64,000 nt of DNA. It comes from JAVWJP01 sp036638975. Its GTDB lineage: Bacteria; Bacillota; Clostridia; Oscillospirales; Ruminococcaceae. This document shows, piece after piece, positions 17,324 through 25,290 of this stretch. Position numbers and translations under genes: made by a program. The notes beneath the pieces are model-generated. The model made no database searches. It saw only the letters and a list, made by a program, of their open reading frames with translations, and was not told the DNA's origin. The stretch lies in the NCBI GenBank assembly GCA_036638975.1, contig JAVWJP010000001.1, positions 124,001 to 188,000 on the forward strand. Direction: 5' to 3'. Positions within the stretch are counted from its first letter, which is position 1. Each line of letters begins with the position of its first letter.

Positions 17324-18444
17324 TAATAGTCCCCCTTTACAAGAGCACCGTCTTTATAGTATAAAATATTACTGCATTTAAAACCCTGCGGTACAGCGCG
17401 CTCAATTCTAACACGCTGCCCCATGTCATAATATGTTTTAATTAGTGCTGAGAAAGCCTTATAGTCATCTATTGTGTCATAAATGATGAGCAAATCTGCG
17501 TCCGTTTTAGCTTCACATTTGTAATAATGCTCTAGCTCGTCAATGTACATGGCAAAGCCAACTGCACCTTTGTTTTTACCTAATTTGCGCAGCAGCTTGT
17601 CGTAACGTCCACCCAAAAGTACAGCGCGCGGAACGTCTTCTATGTAGCCTTGAAAAATTATTCCGTTATAATAGTCAAGGTCATTCACCACAGAGAAATC
17701 AAGCCGCAGGCTTTCGCCGTTTTTTGTGCCGCAAAATGCCGAATATAAATATTTAAGTTCATTTAGGGCTTCATTCATTGTGTCGTTTAACACTAGCCCT
17801 TGCGCCTGCTCAAGCACAGAGTCAAAGTCACCGCTTAGGCGAGAAATTTTAGAGATTTTTTCTGTGTATTCATTATTAATGCCAAGATTCTTTAATATTC
17901 TTAAAAGCTCTGTTCCATTCTTTTGCTTTATACACTGCATAACTGAGGGGTAGTAGTCGCTTTTAATGCCAAGCGCTTCTAAAGCTCCGCCCCAAAAACC
18001 CATATGAGAAACAGCCAGTATAAATTGCCCGCCCACAGATGCAAGGCTGTCAGCGGCAAGCCCCAGTACCTCTATCATAGCGCATTCGTCTATATTTCCT
18101 ATGCACTCCAACCCGATTTGGCTTATTTCTTTATACGCGTGGTTGTGCTTTGCCAAGCGGTAAACTTTTTCGTTATAATAAAGCTTTTCAAAGCACGCGC
18201 AAGGCTCTGAGGGTGTGTTTTTTACAATAGAGAGCGTGACATCTGGTCGTAATGCCAAAAGCTTGCCGTCAAGGTCCATAAAAGTAATAATATTTTCGGT
18301 TTTCAAGAAGTTTTTATTGTCAATATAGAGCGAATAATCTTCAAATTTGCTTACACGAACTTTTTTATAACCGTGGTGTTCATAGATTCCACGCAGTGCA
18401 AAAGCTGTGCGCTCTTCATTTTTAAGCCCCTGTGTAAAATCCAT
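17323..18444 (-). CDS. hisZ: ATP phosphoribosyltransferase regulatory subunit HisZ
   Basis: A 373-residue histidyl-tRNA-synthetase paralogue without tRNA function that pairs with short HisG and provides histidine feedback. It keeps the class II motif 2-like ALRPDVTLSIV and a loop like YYNGIIFQGY but lacks the anticodon-binding domain. The ATG at 18444 is about 7 bp after GGAGGTG; an in-frame GTG at 18453 lies inside that ribosome site. It is the first gene of the his cluster. Confidence 0.92.
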   Translation of the reverse strand: MDFTQGLKNEERTAFALRGIYEHHGYKKVRVSKFEDYSLYIDNKNFLKTENIITFMDLDGKLLALRPDVTLSIVKNTPSEPCACFEKLYYNEKVYRLAKHNHAYKEISQIGLECIGNIDECAMIEVLGLAADSLASVGGQFILAVSHMGFWGGALEALGIKSDYYPSVMQCIKQKNGTELLRILKNLGINNEYTEKISKISRLSGDFDSVLEQAQGLVLNDTMNEALNELKYLYSAFCGTKNGESLRLDFSVVNDLDYYNGIIFQGYIEDVPRAVLLGGRYDKLLRKLGKNKGAVGFAMYIDELEHYYKCEAKTDADLLIIYDTIDDYKAFSALIKTYYDMGQRVRIERAVPQGFKCSNILYYKDGALVKGDY

Positions 18445-18471
18445 TGTACGCACCTCCGTTAATTTTTTATA

Positions 18472-18500
18472 ATCATAGCATACTTTAGCATATTAGTCAA
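18472..18500 (-). promoter_or_regulatory. Promoter of the his cluster
   Basis: On the minus strand TTGACT at 18500-18495, a 17-bp spacer and TATGAT at 18477-18472, just upstream of the hisZ ribosome site. The leader is too short for a T-box or attenuator. Confidence 0.8.
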
Positions 18501-18517
18501 GTGAAGCGAACGAAATA

Positions 18518-19924
18518 TTAAAGCTTAACTCTTGTCCATTTGTCACCTCTAAAACGTAAAAAAACCATGAACAGCCTTAGCATTTGGTCCAGTAAAAGCC
18601 CTATCCATGCGCCGGTAAGCCCAAGCCCCATGGGGTAACACAGAACCCAAGAGGCAAGTGGGCGTATAATGCCTATAGAAAGCAAAGAAACCCAAGCGGT
18701 ATATAGTACATCTCCGGCCCCGCGCAGACAGCCCGAAAGTACAACGGTAGAAATTTGCCCTAGTGTTGTTATGGCTATAATAACCATTAAAGGACGGCTC
18801 ATAGCTATAATTTGAGGGTCGTTTGAGAAAATTTGAACTAAAAGAGTATTTCCTGCAAGAAAAGTAAGCGAAAGCAGCACTGATACTGTGAAGGCAAAGC
18901 GCTGTCCTACTTTTGCATATATAATTGCCTTGTCGGGGCGTTTTTCGCCTAAGCTTTGTCCAACAAGCGAGGACGCAGCAACGCTGAAGCCATCGCCAAA
19001 CGAGAAAGAGAGGTTTAAAATATTCATACATATTTGATGTGCCGCAAAAGCCACTGTGCCCAGCCCTGCAACAATTTTTGCGTAAGAGAAAAAGCCTATG
19101 CGCATAAAAACTTGCTCTACCATGGCACTGCTGCCCACTTTAAATATGCCCGAAACCGTGCGTTTGTCAAAGCGCCAATTGTTATTTTGCCTCAGGTTTA
19201 AAAAACAATCGTGCTGTAAAACAGAGCGCACCGAAAGCACAAAGCCCGCCACATTGCCCAAAAGAGTGGCAACAGCAGCACCGGCAACGCCCCAATGCGG
19301 AAAACCAAAATTCCCGCCTATAAGCAAATAATCAAAGACTATATTAAAAATATTGGCTACAACGTTTGTCCGCATAGAGATTTTTGTGTTGCCTATTCCT
19401 CGCTGTGCCGCATTTATTGTAAGCCCCAGAGATGCAAAAAAGTTGCCTATTAAAATTATTTGAAAATATGTTGTCGCATCACCGATAATATCGTTGCCGG
19501 CACCTGCAAAGCGAATAATGTCCTTTGCAAAAATAAAGCCCAGCACAGTCATTATTAAAGAAAGTGTAGCCGAAATTATTATGCCTTGTTTTAAGCATCT
19601 GTTTGCACCTACAATATCATTTTCTCCCTTGCGCCTTGCAACAAGTGCGGTTATACCTATATCAAGCGAAAGAATAACGGAAAGAAGTATATATTTTGGC
19701 TGAGTTGTTATACCTACCGCACTTATAGCGTTAGGTCCCAGCACCCCAACCATAACAATATCTACAGATGCTACCAGCGAAATGAGTACAGATTCAAGTG
19801 CTGACGGCCATGCAAGCCCAAAATTCCGCTTATATGCAGCTTGTGTAGATGGTAAATCGCCAAGTTTTTGTTCGGGCTTTATCATGTTTTCGGTATCATA
19901 AAACCGCTTAATCAGTTTAAGCAT
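18518..19924 (-). CDS. MATE family multidrug/cation efflux transporter
   Basis: A 468-residue integral membrane protein with about 12 helices in two repeated halves. It shows the NorM/DinF-type opening NFGLAWPSALESVLISLVAS and GLTINAAQRGIGNTKISM. MATE proteins export drugs or metabolites by Na+ or H+ antiport; the substrate cannot be told here. The gap to hisZ is about 70 bp and contains the his promoter, so the two need not share control. The start codon is 13 bp after AGGGAG. Confidence 0.88.
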   Translation of the reverse strand: MLKLIKRFYDTENMIKPEQKLGDLPSTQAAYKRNFGLAWPSALESVLISLVASVDIVMVGVLGPNAISAVGITTQPKYILLSVILSLDIGITALVARRKGENDIVGANRCLKQGIIISATLSLIMTVLGFIFAKDIIRFAGAGNDIIGDATTYFQIILIGNFFASLGLTINAAQRGIGNTKISMRTNVVANIFNIVFDYLLIGGNFGFPHWGVAGAAVATLLGNVAGFVLSVRSVLQHDCFLNLRQNNNWRFDKRTVSGIFKVGSSAMVEQVFMRIGFFSYAKIVAGLGTVAFAAHQICMNILNLSFSFGDGFSVAASSLVGQSLGEKRPDKAIIYAKVGQRFAFTVSVLLSLTFLAGNTLLVQIFSNDPQIIAMSRPLMVIIAITTLGQISTVVLSGCLRGAGDVLYTAWVSLLSIGIIRPLASWVLCYPMGLGLTGAWIGLLLDQMLRLFMVFLRFRGDKWTRVKL

Positions 19925-20160
19925 TTAGTAAAATTCGCTCCCTTTTTCTGCTAAGTTTTTTATATTGTTATAAGTATACCATGTATGATATTGTTTTTAA
20001 AGACACATAAATATAAAAGTGCGCATTATAATTAATTCATAGTTTATTAGCAAATGTCACAAAAAGTTTGCTTGCATTTTGTCTGTTTTAACAGTATACT
20101 GAGTGAGCCGACATAAAACGGCAAAAAACCTAAAAAATTAAAATTAAGGGGAAAATATCA
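19925..20160. promoter_or_regulatory. Divergent intergenic region with lipoprotein promoter
   Basis: This gap carries the start of the minus-strand MATE gene and the plus-strand lipoprotein. For the lipoprotein, TTGCAT at 20072-20077, a 17-bp spacer and TATACT at 20095-20100 form a good promoter. For MATE a TATACT on the minus strand at 19978-19973 has only a weak -35 partner. A 24-bp element at 20078-20101 recurs upstream of yajC. Confidence 0.65.
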
Positions 20161-20748
20161 ATGAAAAAACTTTTAACATTTCTTGTTGCGGCAGCCATTG
20201 CGGCTTCTATGGTCGCTTGTTCCACCGCAGATAAAAGCTCGTCACAGAGCGTTTCGTCCGAGAGTAGCGTTTCAGAATCGTCAGCATCATCAGAGCTAAG
20301 CTCTGAGCAGTCATCGGAGGATTTTAAAATTCCGGAGGAAAACAAAAAACTCGGTGACATAATAAATGCTGCTCGTCCGGCAGAATTTAACGAATATTAC
20401 CCTGCGATACTCTCTAAAGATGACCCGCAGGCACAGATGATGAGCGATGTAACCGGCATAAAATATGATGATATGAAAGCATTTGCCCTAAGTGCTTCTG
20501 CAATGAACACAAAGGCATATGCTGTGGCAATATTACAGCCTGCCGAGGGCAAAGCAGAGTCAGTTCTAAAAAGTGCCAATGCTTTTGTGGAGGCACAGAA
20601 GAAGGCGTTCGAGCAATATCTGCCGGATCAAAAAGACATAGCAAATGCCGCAACGGTAGATACTCTTGATGACGGCACAGTGGTGCTTGTAATGTGCGAG
20701 GGCAGTGCAGATGTTCAAAAGGCAATTTTAACAGCTCTTAAAAAATAA
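20161..20748 (+). CDS. DUF4358-type lipoprotein
   Basis: A 195-residue lipoprotein. The signal peptide ends at SMVAC (Cys20), followed by a Ser/Glu-rich linker (about 25-55) and a small globular domain beginning KLGDIINAARPAEFNEYYP. That domain resembles the DUF4358 family common in spore-forming Clostridia, whose role is unknown. It stands alone between its own promoter and terminator. Confidence 0.75.
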   Translation: MKKLLTFLVAAAIAASMVACSTADKSSSQSVSSESSVSESSASSELSSEQSSEDFKIPEENKKLGDIINAARPAEFNEYYPAILSKDDPQAQMMSDVTGIKYDDMKAFALSASAMNTKAYAVAILQPAEGKAESVLKSANAFVEAQKKAFEQYLPDQKDIANAATVDTLDDGTVVLVMCEGSADVQKAILTALKK

Positions 20749-20760
20749 ATATTAAATTTT

Positions 20761-20782
20761 GGGGACGATGAAAATCGTTCCC
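20761..20782 (+). terminator. Rho-independent terminator after the lipoprotein gene
   Basis: A 9-bp stem GGGGACGAT / ATCGTTCCC with one G-U pair and a GAAA loop, followed by ATTTTTTG. Confidence 0.9.
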
Positions 20783-20829
20783 ATTTTTTGCTCAAAGCTT
20801 TCTACAGCATATATAATTCATCAAAAGTA

Positions 20830-20853
20830 TTTGTCTGTTTTAATGGTAAACTG
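20830..20853 (+). repeat. Second copy of a 24-bp upstream element
   Basis: Matches 20078-20101 at 21 of 24 positions; both start TTTGTCTGTTTTAA and end ACTG. In the first copy the element spans the spacer and -10 box of the lipoprotein promoter. In this copy there is no -35 partner, and the apparent yajC promoter lies 35 bp further on. Confidence 0.6.
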
Positions 20854-20887
20854 TTGTCTGTAATATAAAAAATCTTGCCATCGGTGC

Positions 20888-20916
20888 TTGCAAAGAGCTG
20901 TAATAACGTGTATAAT
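20888..20916 (+). promoter_or_regulatory. Promoter of yajC
   Basis: TTGCAA at 20888-20893, 17-bp spacer, TATAAT at 20911-20916. Confidence 0.8.
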
Positions 20917-20964
20917 ACTCTATATTGTGCATAAAAAACATTTTTATATGGAGGTAATTTTATT

Positions 20965-21336
20965 ATGAATGCAAACGCAGCAGGTCAAGGTTCTATGCTT
21001 ATTTCGTTATTACCGATGGTCTTAATTTTTGTGGTGTTTTACTTTATACTTATTCGCCCGCAAAAAAAACGCGATAAAGAAACAGCAGCCATGAGAAGCA
21101 ATATTGAAGTAGGTGACGAGGTTATAACGATAGGCGGTGTTGTAGGTATTGTTGTAAGCCTTAAAGATGATACTCTTGTTATTGAAACAGGCTCTGACAA
21201 AAGCAAAATACGCTTTTTACGCAGTGCGATTCAGCAGAACAATACGGCTTCAGAGCGTGCAACGGCTGCTAAAACAGCAGCAGCGGCAGCAGCAAAGGCA
21301 GCTAAAGAAAGCAAAAAAGAAGAACTCAACAAATAA
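20965..21336 (+). CDS. yajC: Preprotein translocase accessory subunit YajC
   Basis: A 123-residue protein with one N-terminal membrane segment (about 11-29) followed by RPQKKRDKE and the conserved VGDEVITIGGVVGIV core. It associates with SecDF-YajC of the Sec export machinery. The Ala/Lys-rich C-terminus is a low-complexity extension. The start has GGAGG at good distance. It precedes the TIGR04086/SCIFF genes, a neighbourhood often seen in Clostridia. Confidence 0.93.
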   Translation: MNANAAGQGSMLISLLPMVLIFVVFYFILIRPQKKRDKETAAMRSNIEVGDEVITIGGVVGIVVSLKDDTLVIETGSDKSKIRFLRSAIQQNNTASERATAAKTAAAAAAKAAKESKKEELNK

Positions 21337-21526
21337 AACCGTTTTAGCGAATATTTAACGCCACTCCCGAATATTCTTTGTAGTAGCTGCTACAGTAATT
21401 CCGATATTATTAAAAATTAAGGAATTGCTTGCATTACGAAGTTGGCTTTGCATAATGCCTGCCAATTTCTACTGTTTCATTTTATTAATGGAACAGCTAC
21501 ATAAAGCTTGTTTGGGGGTGGTTTGT
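21337..21526. other. Intergenic stretch with small inverted repeats
   Basis: About 190 bp without a gene. It holds a near-palindrome GTAGTAGCTGCTAC, an AATTCC/GGAATT pair and a GCATTA/TAATGC pair. None is followed by a clear T-run and no confident promoter was found, so its role is open. Confidence 0.4.
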
Positions 21527-21937
21527 ATGAATCAGAATAAACCAAAGCACGAATTGGGTGGCGCTATGAAATATATTAAACCGGTTCTTGTGGGTACGGC
21601 GGTTGGGGCGGTGGTAACGGCACTGGTTTTAATGGCGCTTTCGCTTTTGCTTTCACTGCAAGATATCCCGCAAATGCTTATAACTCCTATGGTTCTTGTA
21701 GCGCTGGGATTAGGGGCTTTTACAGGCGGCTGGGTTACCGCGGCGCTTGTACATGAAAAAGGCTTATTTTTGGGGCTGTGCTGCGGGTTGCTTCTTTTTG
21801 CAGCAATATTCATATGTGGTCAGGCAGTAAACAAAAGCGAGATAGGCGCAGCGGCAGCTATTAAGCTTGTTGTGGCACTTACCGCCGGTGCTTTTGGCGG
21901 GGTTTTTGGTGTCAACTACAAAAAACGCAGGAAGTAA
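21527..21937 (+). CDS. TIGR04086 family membrane protein
   Basis: A 136-residue protein with four predicted membrane helices and a basic C-terminus (NYKKRRK). Size, topology and its position between yajC and the SCIFF peptide gene match the TIGR04086 family of Clostridia. The ATG at 21527 follows GGGGGTGG; upstream in-frame starts lack a ribosome site. Function is unknown. Confidence 0.75.
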   Translation: MNQNKPKHELGGAMKYIKPVLVGTAVGAVVTALVLMALSLLLSLQDIPQMLITPMVLVALGLGAFTGGWVTAALVHEKGLFLGLCCGLLLFAAIFICGQAVNKSEIGAAAAIKLVVALTAGAFGGVFGVNYKKRRK

Positions 21938-21966
21938 TTGAATAATTAAAAGCTTTATGCTATAAT
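21938..21966 (+). promoter_or_regulatory. Promoter of scfA
   Basis: TTGAAT at 21938-21943, 17-bp spacer, TATAAT at 21961-21966. It begins at the base after the preceding stop codon, so scfA has its own transcript start. Confidence 0.7.
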
Positions 21967-22019
21967 ATCCAACAGTAAACATTATATTTAATGATATTCT
22001 ATATTAGGAGGACGTAAAA

Positions 22020-22166
22020 ATGGAACACGTAAAGACACTTAATAAAGCTAATCTTAAAGAATCTGCTGTAAAGGGTGGCTGTGGCGAATGTCAGGCTTCA
22101 TGTCAGTCTGCCTGCAAAACATCTTGCACAGTGGCAAACCAAAAATGCGAAAACAAAAACCGCTGA
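22020..22166 (+). CDS. scfA: SCIFF peptide (six-cysteine ranthipeptide precursor)
   Basis: A 48-residue peptide beginning MEHVKTLNKANLKES, with cysteines at 21, 24, 28, 32, 36 and 43. Leader and six-cysteine core match the SCIFF family (six cysteines in forty-five residues), the precursor of a thioether-crosslinked ranthipeptide. The radical SAM enzyme ScfB installs Cys sulfur-to-carbon bonds on it. AGGAGG at 22006-22011 sets the start. It has its own promoter and is followed by a strong hairpin and then scfB. The biological role is not settled; signalling or population-density roles have been proposed for relatives. Confidence 0.95.
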   Translation: MEHVKTLNKANLKESAVKGGCGECQASCQSACKTSCTVANQKCENKNR

Positions 22167-22192
22167 TACATTATAAATATTAAAACTGAGAA

Positions 22193-22218
22193 CAGGGGAT
22201 AGCTTTCGCTGTCCCCTG
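22193..22218 (+). terminator. Terminator/attenuator between scfA and scfB
   Basis: An 11-bp stem (22193-22203 with 22208-22218, one T-G pair) with a TTTC loop, followed by ATTTTTG. It should end most scfA transcripts while some read through to scfB, giving more precursor than enzyme. Confidence 0.85.
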
Positions 22219-22277
22219 ATTTTTGCTTAGTGCAAAATAATGCCTGCCGATGCGAATTGGCGGAACGGAGCAGCTTA

Positions 22278-23642
22278 ATGATTCATAAATTTACCCAAAA
22301 TGGGTATTATATAGTTTTAGATGTAAACAGTGGGGCTGTCCATGTGGTGGACAAGCTTTTTTATACCATTTTAGATTTTGTGTCGGAGCCATTGCCTCTA
22401 CAGTGCCCTAAGGAAGCCGTAAATTCGCTTTTGCACGAGTATACAGAGGCTGAAATTACAAAAGCGTACAGCGAAATATTAGAGCTTAAAAGTGCAGAGC
22501 AGCTGTTTACAAGTGACAGCTACGAGCAATTTGCCAATCTTTGCGTTGATGCTCCTATAAAATCCATATGCCTTAATGTTGCACACGATTGTAATTTGCG
22601 CTGTGATTATTGCTTTGCGGGTACGGGGGAATACGGCGGAGGCGGGCGCAAGCTTATGCCGCTTGAAATAGGCAAAAAAGCTATAGATTTTTTAATAGAA
22701 CAGTCTGTAGGACGAAAAAACCTGGAGATGGATTTTTTTGGCGGAGAGCCGCTTATGAATTTTGAAATGGTAAAAGAAACCGTAAATTATGCCAGAAGTA
22801 TAGAAAAACAGTACGGTAAGAATTTTAGGTTTACAATAACTACAAACGGTATGCTTTTAACCGATGACAAAATTGATTTTATAAATAAAGAAATGTCTAA
22901 TGTTGTGCTCTCTGTGGACGGCAGGCGCGAGGTAAATGACAGAATTCGTTCTTGTGTAAACGGCGACGGCTGCTACGATATTATAATGCCGAAATTTAAA
23001 CGTCTTGTAGAAAAACGCGGGCAGGAGCAATATTATATTCGCGGTACATTTACGAAGTATAATTTAGACTTTGGGAATGACGTTATGCACTTTGCAGACG
23101 AGGGCTTCGAGCAAATTTCGGTTGAACCTGTGGTTGCACCTGCTGACAAGCCTTATGCCTTGACAATGGACGATTTGCCCACAATATTTGCTGAATACGA
23201 GAGGCTTGCAAAGCTTATTATAGAGCGTAAGAAGGCGGGTAAAGGCTTTAATTTCTTCCATTTTATGCTGGATTTAAATCAAGGACCCTGTGCTATAAAG
23301 CGTTTGCGCGGCTGTGGCTGCGGCAATGAATATGTTGCTATAACACCTGAGGGCGATATTTACCCATGCCACCAGTTCGTAGGACAAAAGGACTGGAAGA
23401 TGGGCAGCTTGCTTGATGGCAGCTTAAACATGGATATGAAAGAGCGCTTTGCAAAAACAAATGTCTATGCAAAAGAAGCCTGTAGAAGCTGTTGGGCAAA
23501 GTTTTATTGCAGCGGAGGGTGCAGTGCAAACAGTGCGCAGTATGAAGGCAGCCTTTTAACACCTCACCCATTTTCGTGTGAAACCGAAAGAAAACGTCTT
23601 GAGTGTGCAATAATGATAAAAGCGGCGCTTGCAGATGCGTAA
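22278..23642 (+). CDS. scfB: SCIFF radical SAM maturase
   Basis: A 454-residue radical SAM/SPASM enzyme that forms thioether links in the SCIFF peptide. The N-terminal 90 residues (HKFTQNGYYIVLDVNSGAVH) resemble the peptide-recognition domain of this family. Cys105, Cys109 and Cys112 in CNLRCDYC bind the SAM [4Fe-4S] cluster. The SPASM region carries CGCGNEY, DIYPCHQF and CRSCWAKFYCSGGC for two auxiliary clusters. The ATG at 22278 follows GGAGCAG; upstream in-frame starts run into the hairpin and are rejected. Confidence 0.95.
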   Translation: MIHKFTQNGYYIVLDVNSGAVHVVDKLFYTILDFVSEPLPLQCPKEAVNSLLHEYTEAEITKAYSEILELKSAEQLFTSDSYEQFANLCVDAPIKSICLNVAHDCNLRCDYCFAGTGEYGGGGRKLMPLEIGKKAIDFLIEQSVGRKNLEMDFFGGEPLMNFEMVKETVNYARSIEKQYGKNFRFTITTNGMLLTDDKIDFINKEMSNVVLSVDGRREVNDRIRSCVNGDGCYDIIMPKFKRLVEKRGQEQYYIRGTFTKYNLDFGNDVMHFADEGFEQISVEPVVAPADKPYALTMDDLPTIFAEYERLAKLIIERKKAGKGFNFFHFMLDLNQGPCAIKRLRGCGCGNEYVAITPEGDIYPCHQFVGQKDWKMGSLLDGSLNMDMKERFAKTNVYAKEACRSCWAKFYCSGGCSANSAQYEGSLLTPHPFSCETERKRLECAIMIKAALADA

Positions 23643-23698
23643 GCATTAAAGGCTATTGATATAAAGTTGTATTGCTATATGAGAGGGGAAGTTTTATC

Positions 23699-24502
23699 AT
23701 GTCAAAAATAGGCTTTATTGGCGGAGGAAACATGGCAACAGCTATTATAAACGGAATTATTAAGGGCAAAACCTTGCCCGCAAATGAGATTACCGTTTGT
23801 GATATTTCGCAGGAATGCCTGTCAAGGTTTGCAAGTCAGGGTCTTTGCATTTGCAGTGATGCCGCTAAGCTTGTAGAAAGCTGTAAATATGTTGTGCTTT
23901 CTGTTAAACCGCAGGTAGCAGAGGGCGTTTTAGAAGGAATTTCAAAAAGTGTCAACGATGAAACTGTTATAATAAGCATTGCGGCAGGTATTACCGCAAA
24001 GCTTATACGCAAAAAAATAGGTTTTAACTGCCGTCTTGTGCTGGTTATGCCAAATACTCCGTTGCTTATAGGGGCAGGCTCGGTTGCTGTGGCTAGGCTA
24101 GAGCCTATAACAGACGAAGAATTTGAGTTTGCGTCAGGTATATTTAAGCAGTCAGGCTCGGTAGAAATTATACCTGAGGACAAGCTTAATGAGGTTATAC
24201 CTATAAATGGAAGCAGCCCCGCGCTTATTTACCGCTTGGCACAGATAATATGCGAGTACGGCAAAGGCTATGGCTTTGACGAAGAAACTTCTAACCGCCT
24301 TTTTTGCAATGCGCTTATAGGCTCTGCAAAAATGATGTTGGAAACAGGCAAAACACACGATGAGCTTATAAAAGCTGTATGTTCGCCGGGCGGTACTACG
24401 CTTAAAGGGCTGGAAGCGCTTGAAGAAAATAATTTTGCTGCTGCTGTAACGGGATATATGGACGCTTGTGTTAAACGGGCCTATGAATTAGGTAAAAAGT
24501 AA
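23699..24502 (+). CDS. proC: Pyrroline-5-carboxylate reductase
   Basis: A 267-residue enzyme that reduces 1-pyrroline-5-carboxylate to proline with NAD(P)H. The Rossmann motif is IGFIGGGNMATAI. The C-terminal dimer helix region has the signature KAVCSPGGTTLKGLEALEE. The ATG at 23699 follows GAGGGGAAG. It lies 56 bp after scfB and ends at a strong terminator. Confidence 0.95.
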   Translation: MSKIGFIGGGNMATAIINGIIKGKTLPANEITVCDISQECLSRFASQGLCICSDAAKLVESCKYVVLSVKPQVAEGVLEGISKSVNDETVIISIAAGITAKLIRKKIGFNCRLVLVMPNTPLLIGAGSVAVARLEPITDEEFEFASGIFKQSGSVEIIPEDKLNEVIPINGSSPALIYRLAQIICEYGKGYGFDEETSNRLFCNALIGSAKMMLETGKTHDELIKAVCSPGGTTLKGLEALEENNFAAAVTGYMDACVKRAYELGKK

Positions 24503-24517
24503 TAATATGCAGTATTT

Positions 24518-24545
24518 CGCCGCGTGCCTTAAATGGTGCGCGGCG
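24518..24545 (+). terminator. Rho-independent terminator after proC
   Basis: An 11-bp GC-rich stem (24518-24528 with 24535-24545, two G-U pairs) and 6-base loop, followed by TTTTT. Confidence 0.9.
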
Positions 24546-24663
24546 TTTTTGTGTTAGTATATTACCGAATGTGTTTTCATATATATAAGTACGTGTTTTA
24601 AATTTTGCGTATAGTCATTTTAAAATAGATTATTATAAAATAATTAGCGGAGGAATGACAACA

Positions 24664-25290
24664 ATGAGGACAGCCATAGCTTCACCGGCAATGTATGGGC
24701 ACTTTAAGCGCCGACTTTATGCTTACCGCAGACTGCTTTTTTATGTGGTGGTTTTTTTGGTCGGTGTCTTTGCAGGGGCTTTATTTTTACGGGGCACAAG
24801 CCAAGAAACTTTATCAAATTTATCGCTTCTGATAAAAAAATTTACAAGTATAAGGCACGAGCAAGCAACAGCTTCTACTTTTATTGTTTCATTTACCTCC
24901 ACCGCGACTATGCTTTGTATAATTATGGTATGCGGTTTTTGCGCTATAGCACAGCCTGTTATAGTTTTGCTACCGTTTTTTCGCGGGCTAGGCTTTGGGT
25001 ATGAAGCGGGTTGTATTTATGCCCAAAGCGGGTTTAACGGTATGGGATATGTGGCGCTTTTGCTGCTTCCGAATATGCTTATTTCAACTCTTTTGATAGC
25101 TTACGGGTGCAGCGAAGCTTTTTCAATGTCATCTGTGTATTACCGCGCGGTGAGCAGGGGAGAGGGCGGGGGGCTTATTACTCCGCGTGGATATTTGGCA
25201 AGGTTTTTTTTGCTTTTTGTGCTCGCCGCTTTTGCATCGGCATTAGACTCTGCTTTTACAGGTCTTTTTAGTCACCTTTTTGTTTTGTGA
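24664..25290 (+). CDS. spoIIM: Stage II sporulation protein M
   Basis: A 208-residue membrane protein. SpoIIM works with SpoIID and SpoIIP to remodel septal peptidoglycan so the mother cell can engulf the forespore. About five hydrophobic segments and the block PFFRGLGFGYEAG match the family. The ATG at 24664 is 10 bp after GGAGG; an ATG at 24655 touches that ribosome site. The 3' end overlaps the convergent ylbJ gene by 48 bp. I found no confident promoter. Confidence 0.85.
   Translation: MRTAIASPAMYGHFKRRLYAYRRLLFYVVVFLVGVFAGALFLRGTSQETLSNLSLLIKKFTSIRHEQATASTFIVSFTSTATMLCIIMVCGFCAIAQPVIVLLPFFRGLGFGYEAGCIYAQSGFNGMGYVALLLLPNMLISTLLIAYGCSEAFSMSSVYYRAVSRGEGGGLITPRGYLARFFLLFVLAAFASALDSAFTGLFSHLFVL

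Noticed and set aside
18478..18520. T-box or attenuator before the his cluster
   Set aside because: The promoter lies within about 30 bp of the ribosome site, leaving no room for such a leader.
20847..20852. TAAACT as a -10 box for yajC
   Set aside because: No -35 at the right distance; a much better promoter lies at 20888-20916.
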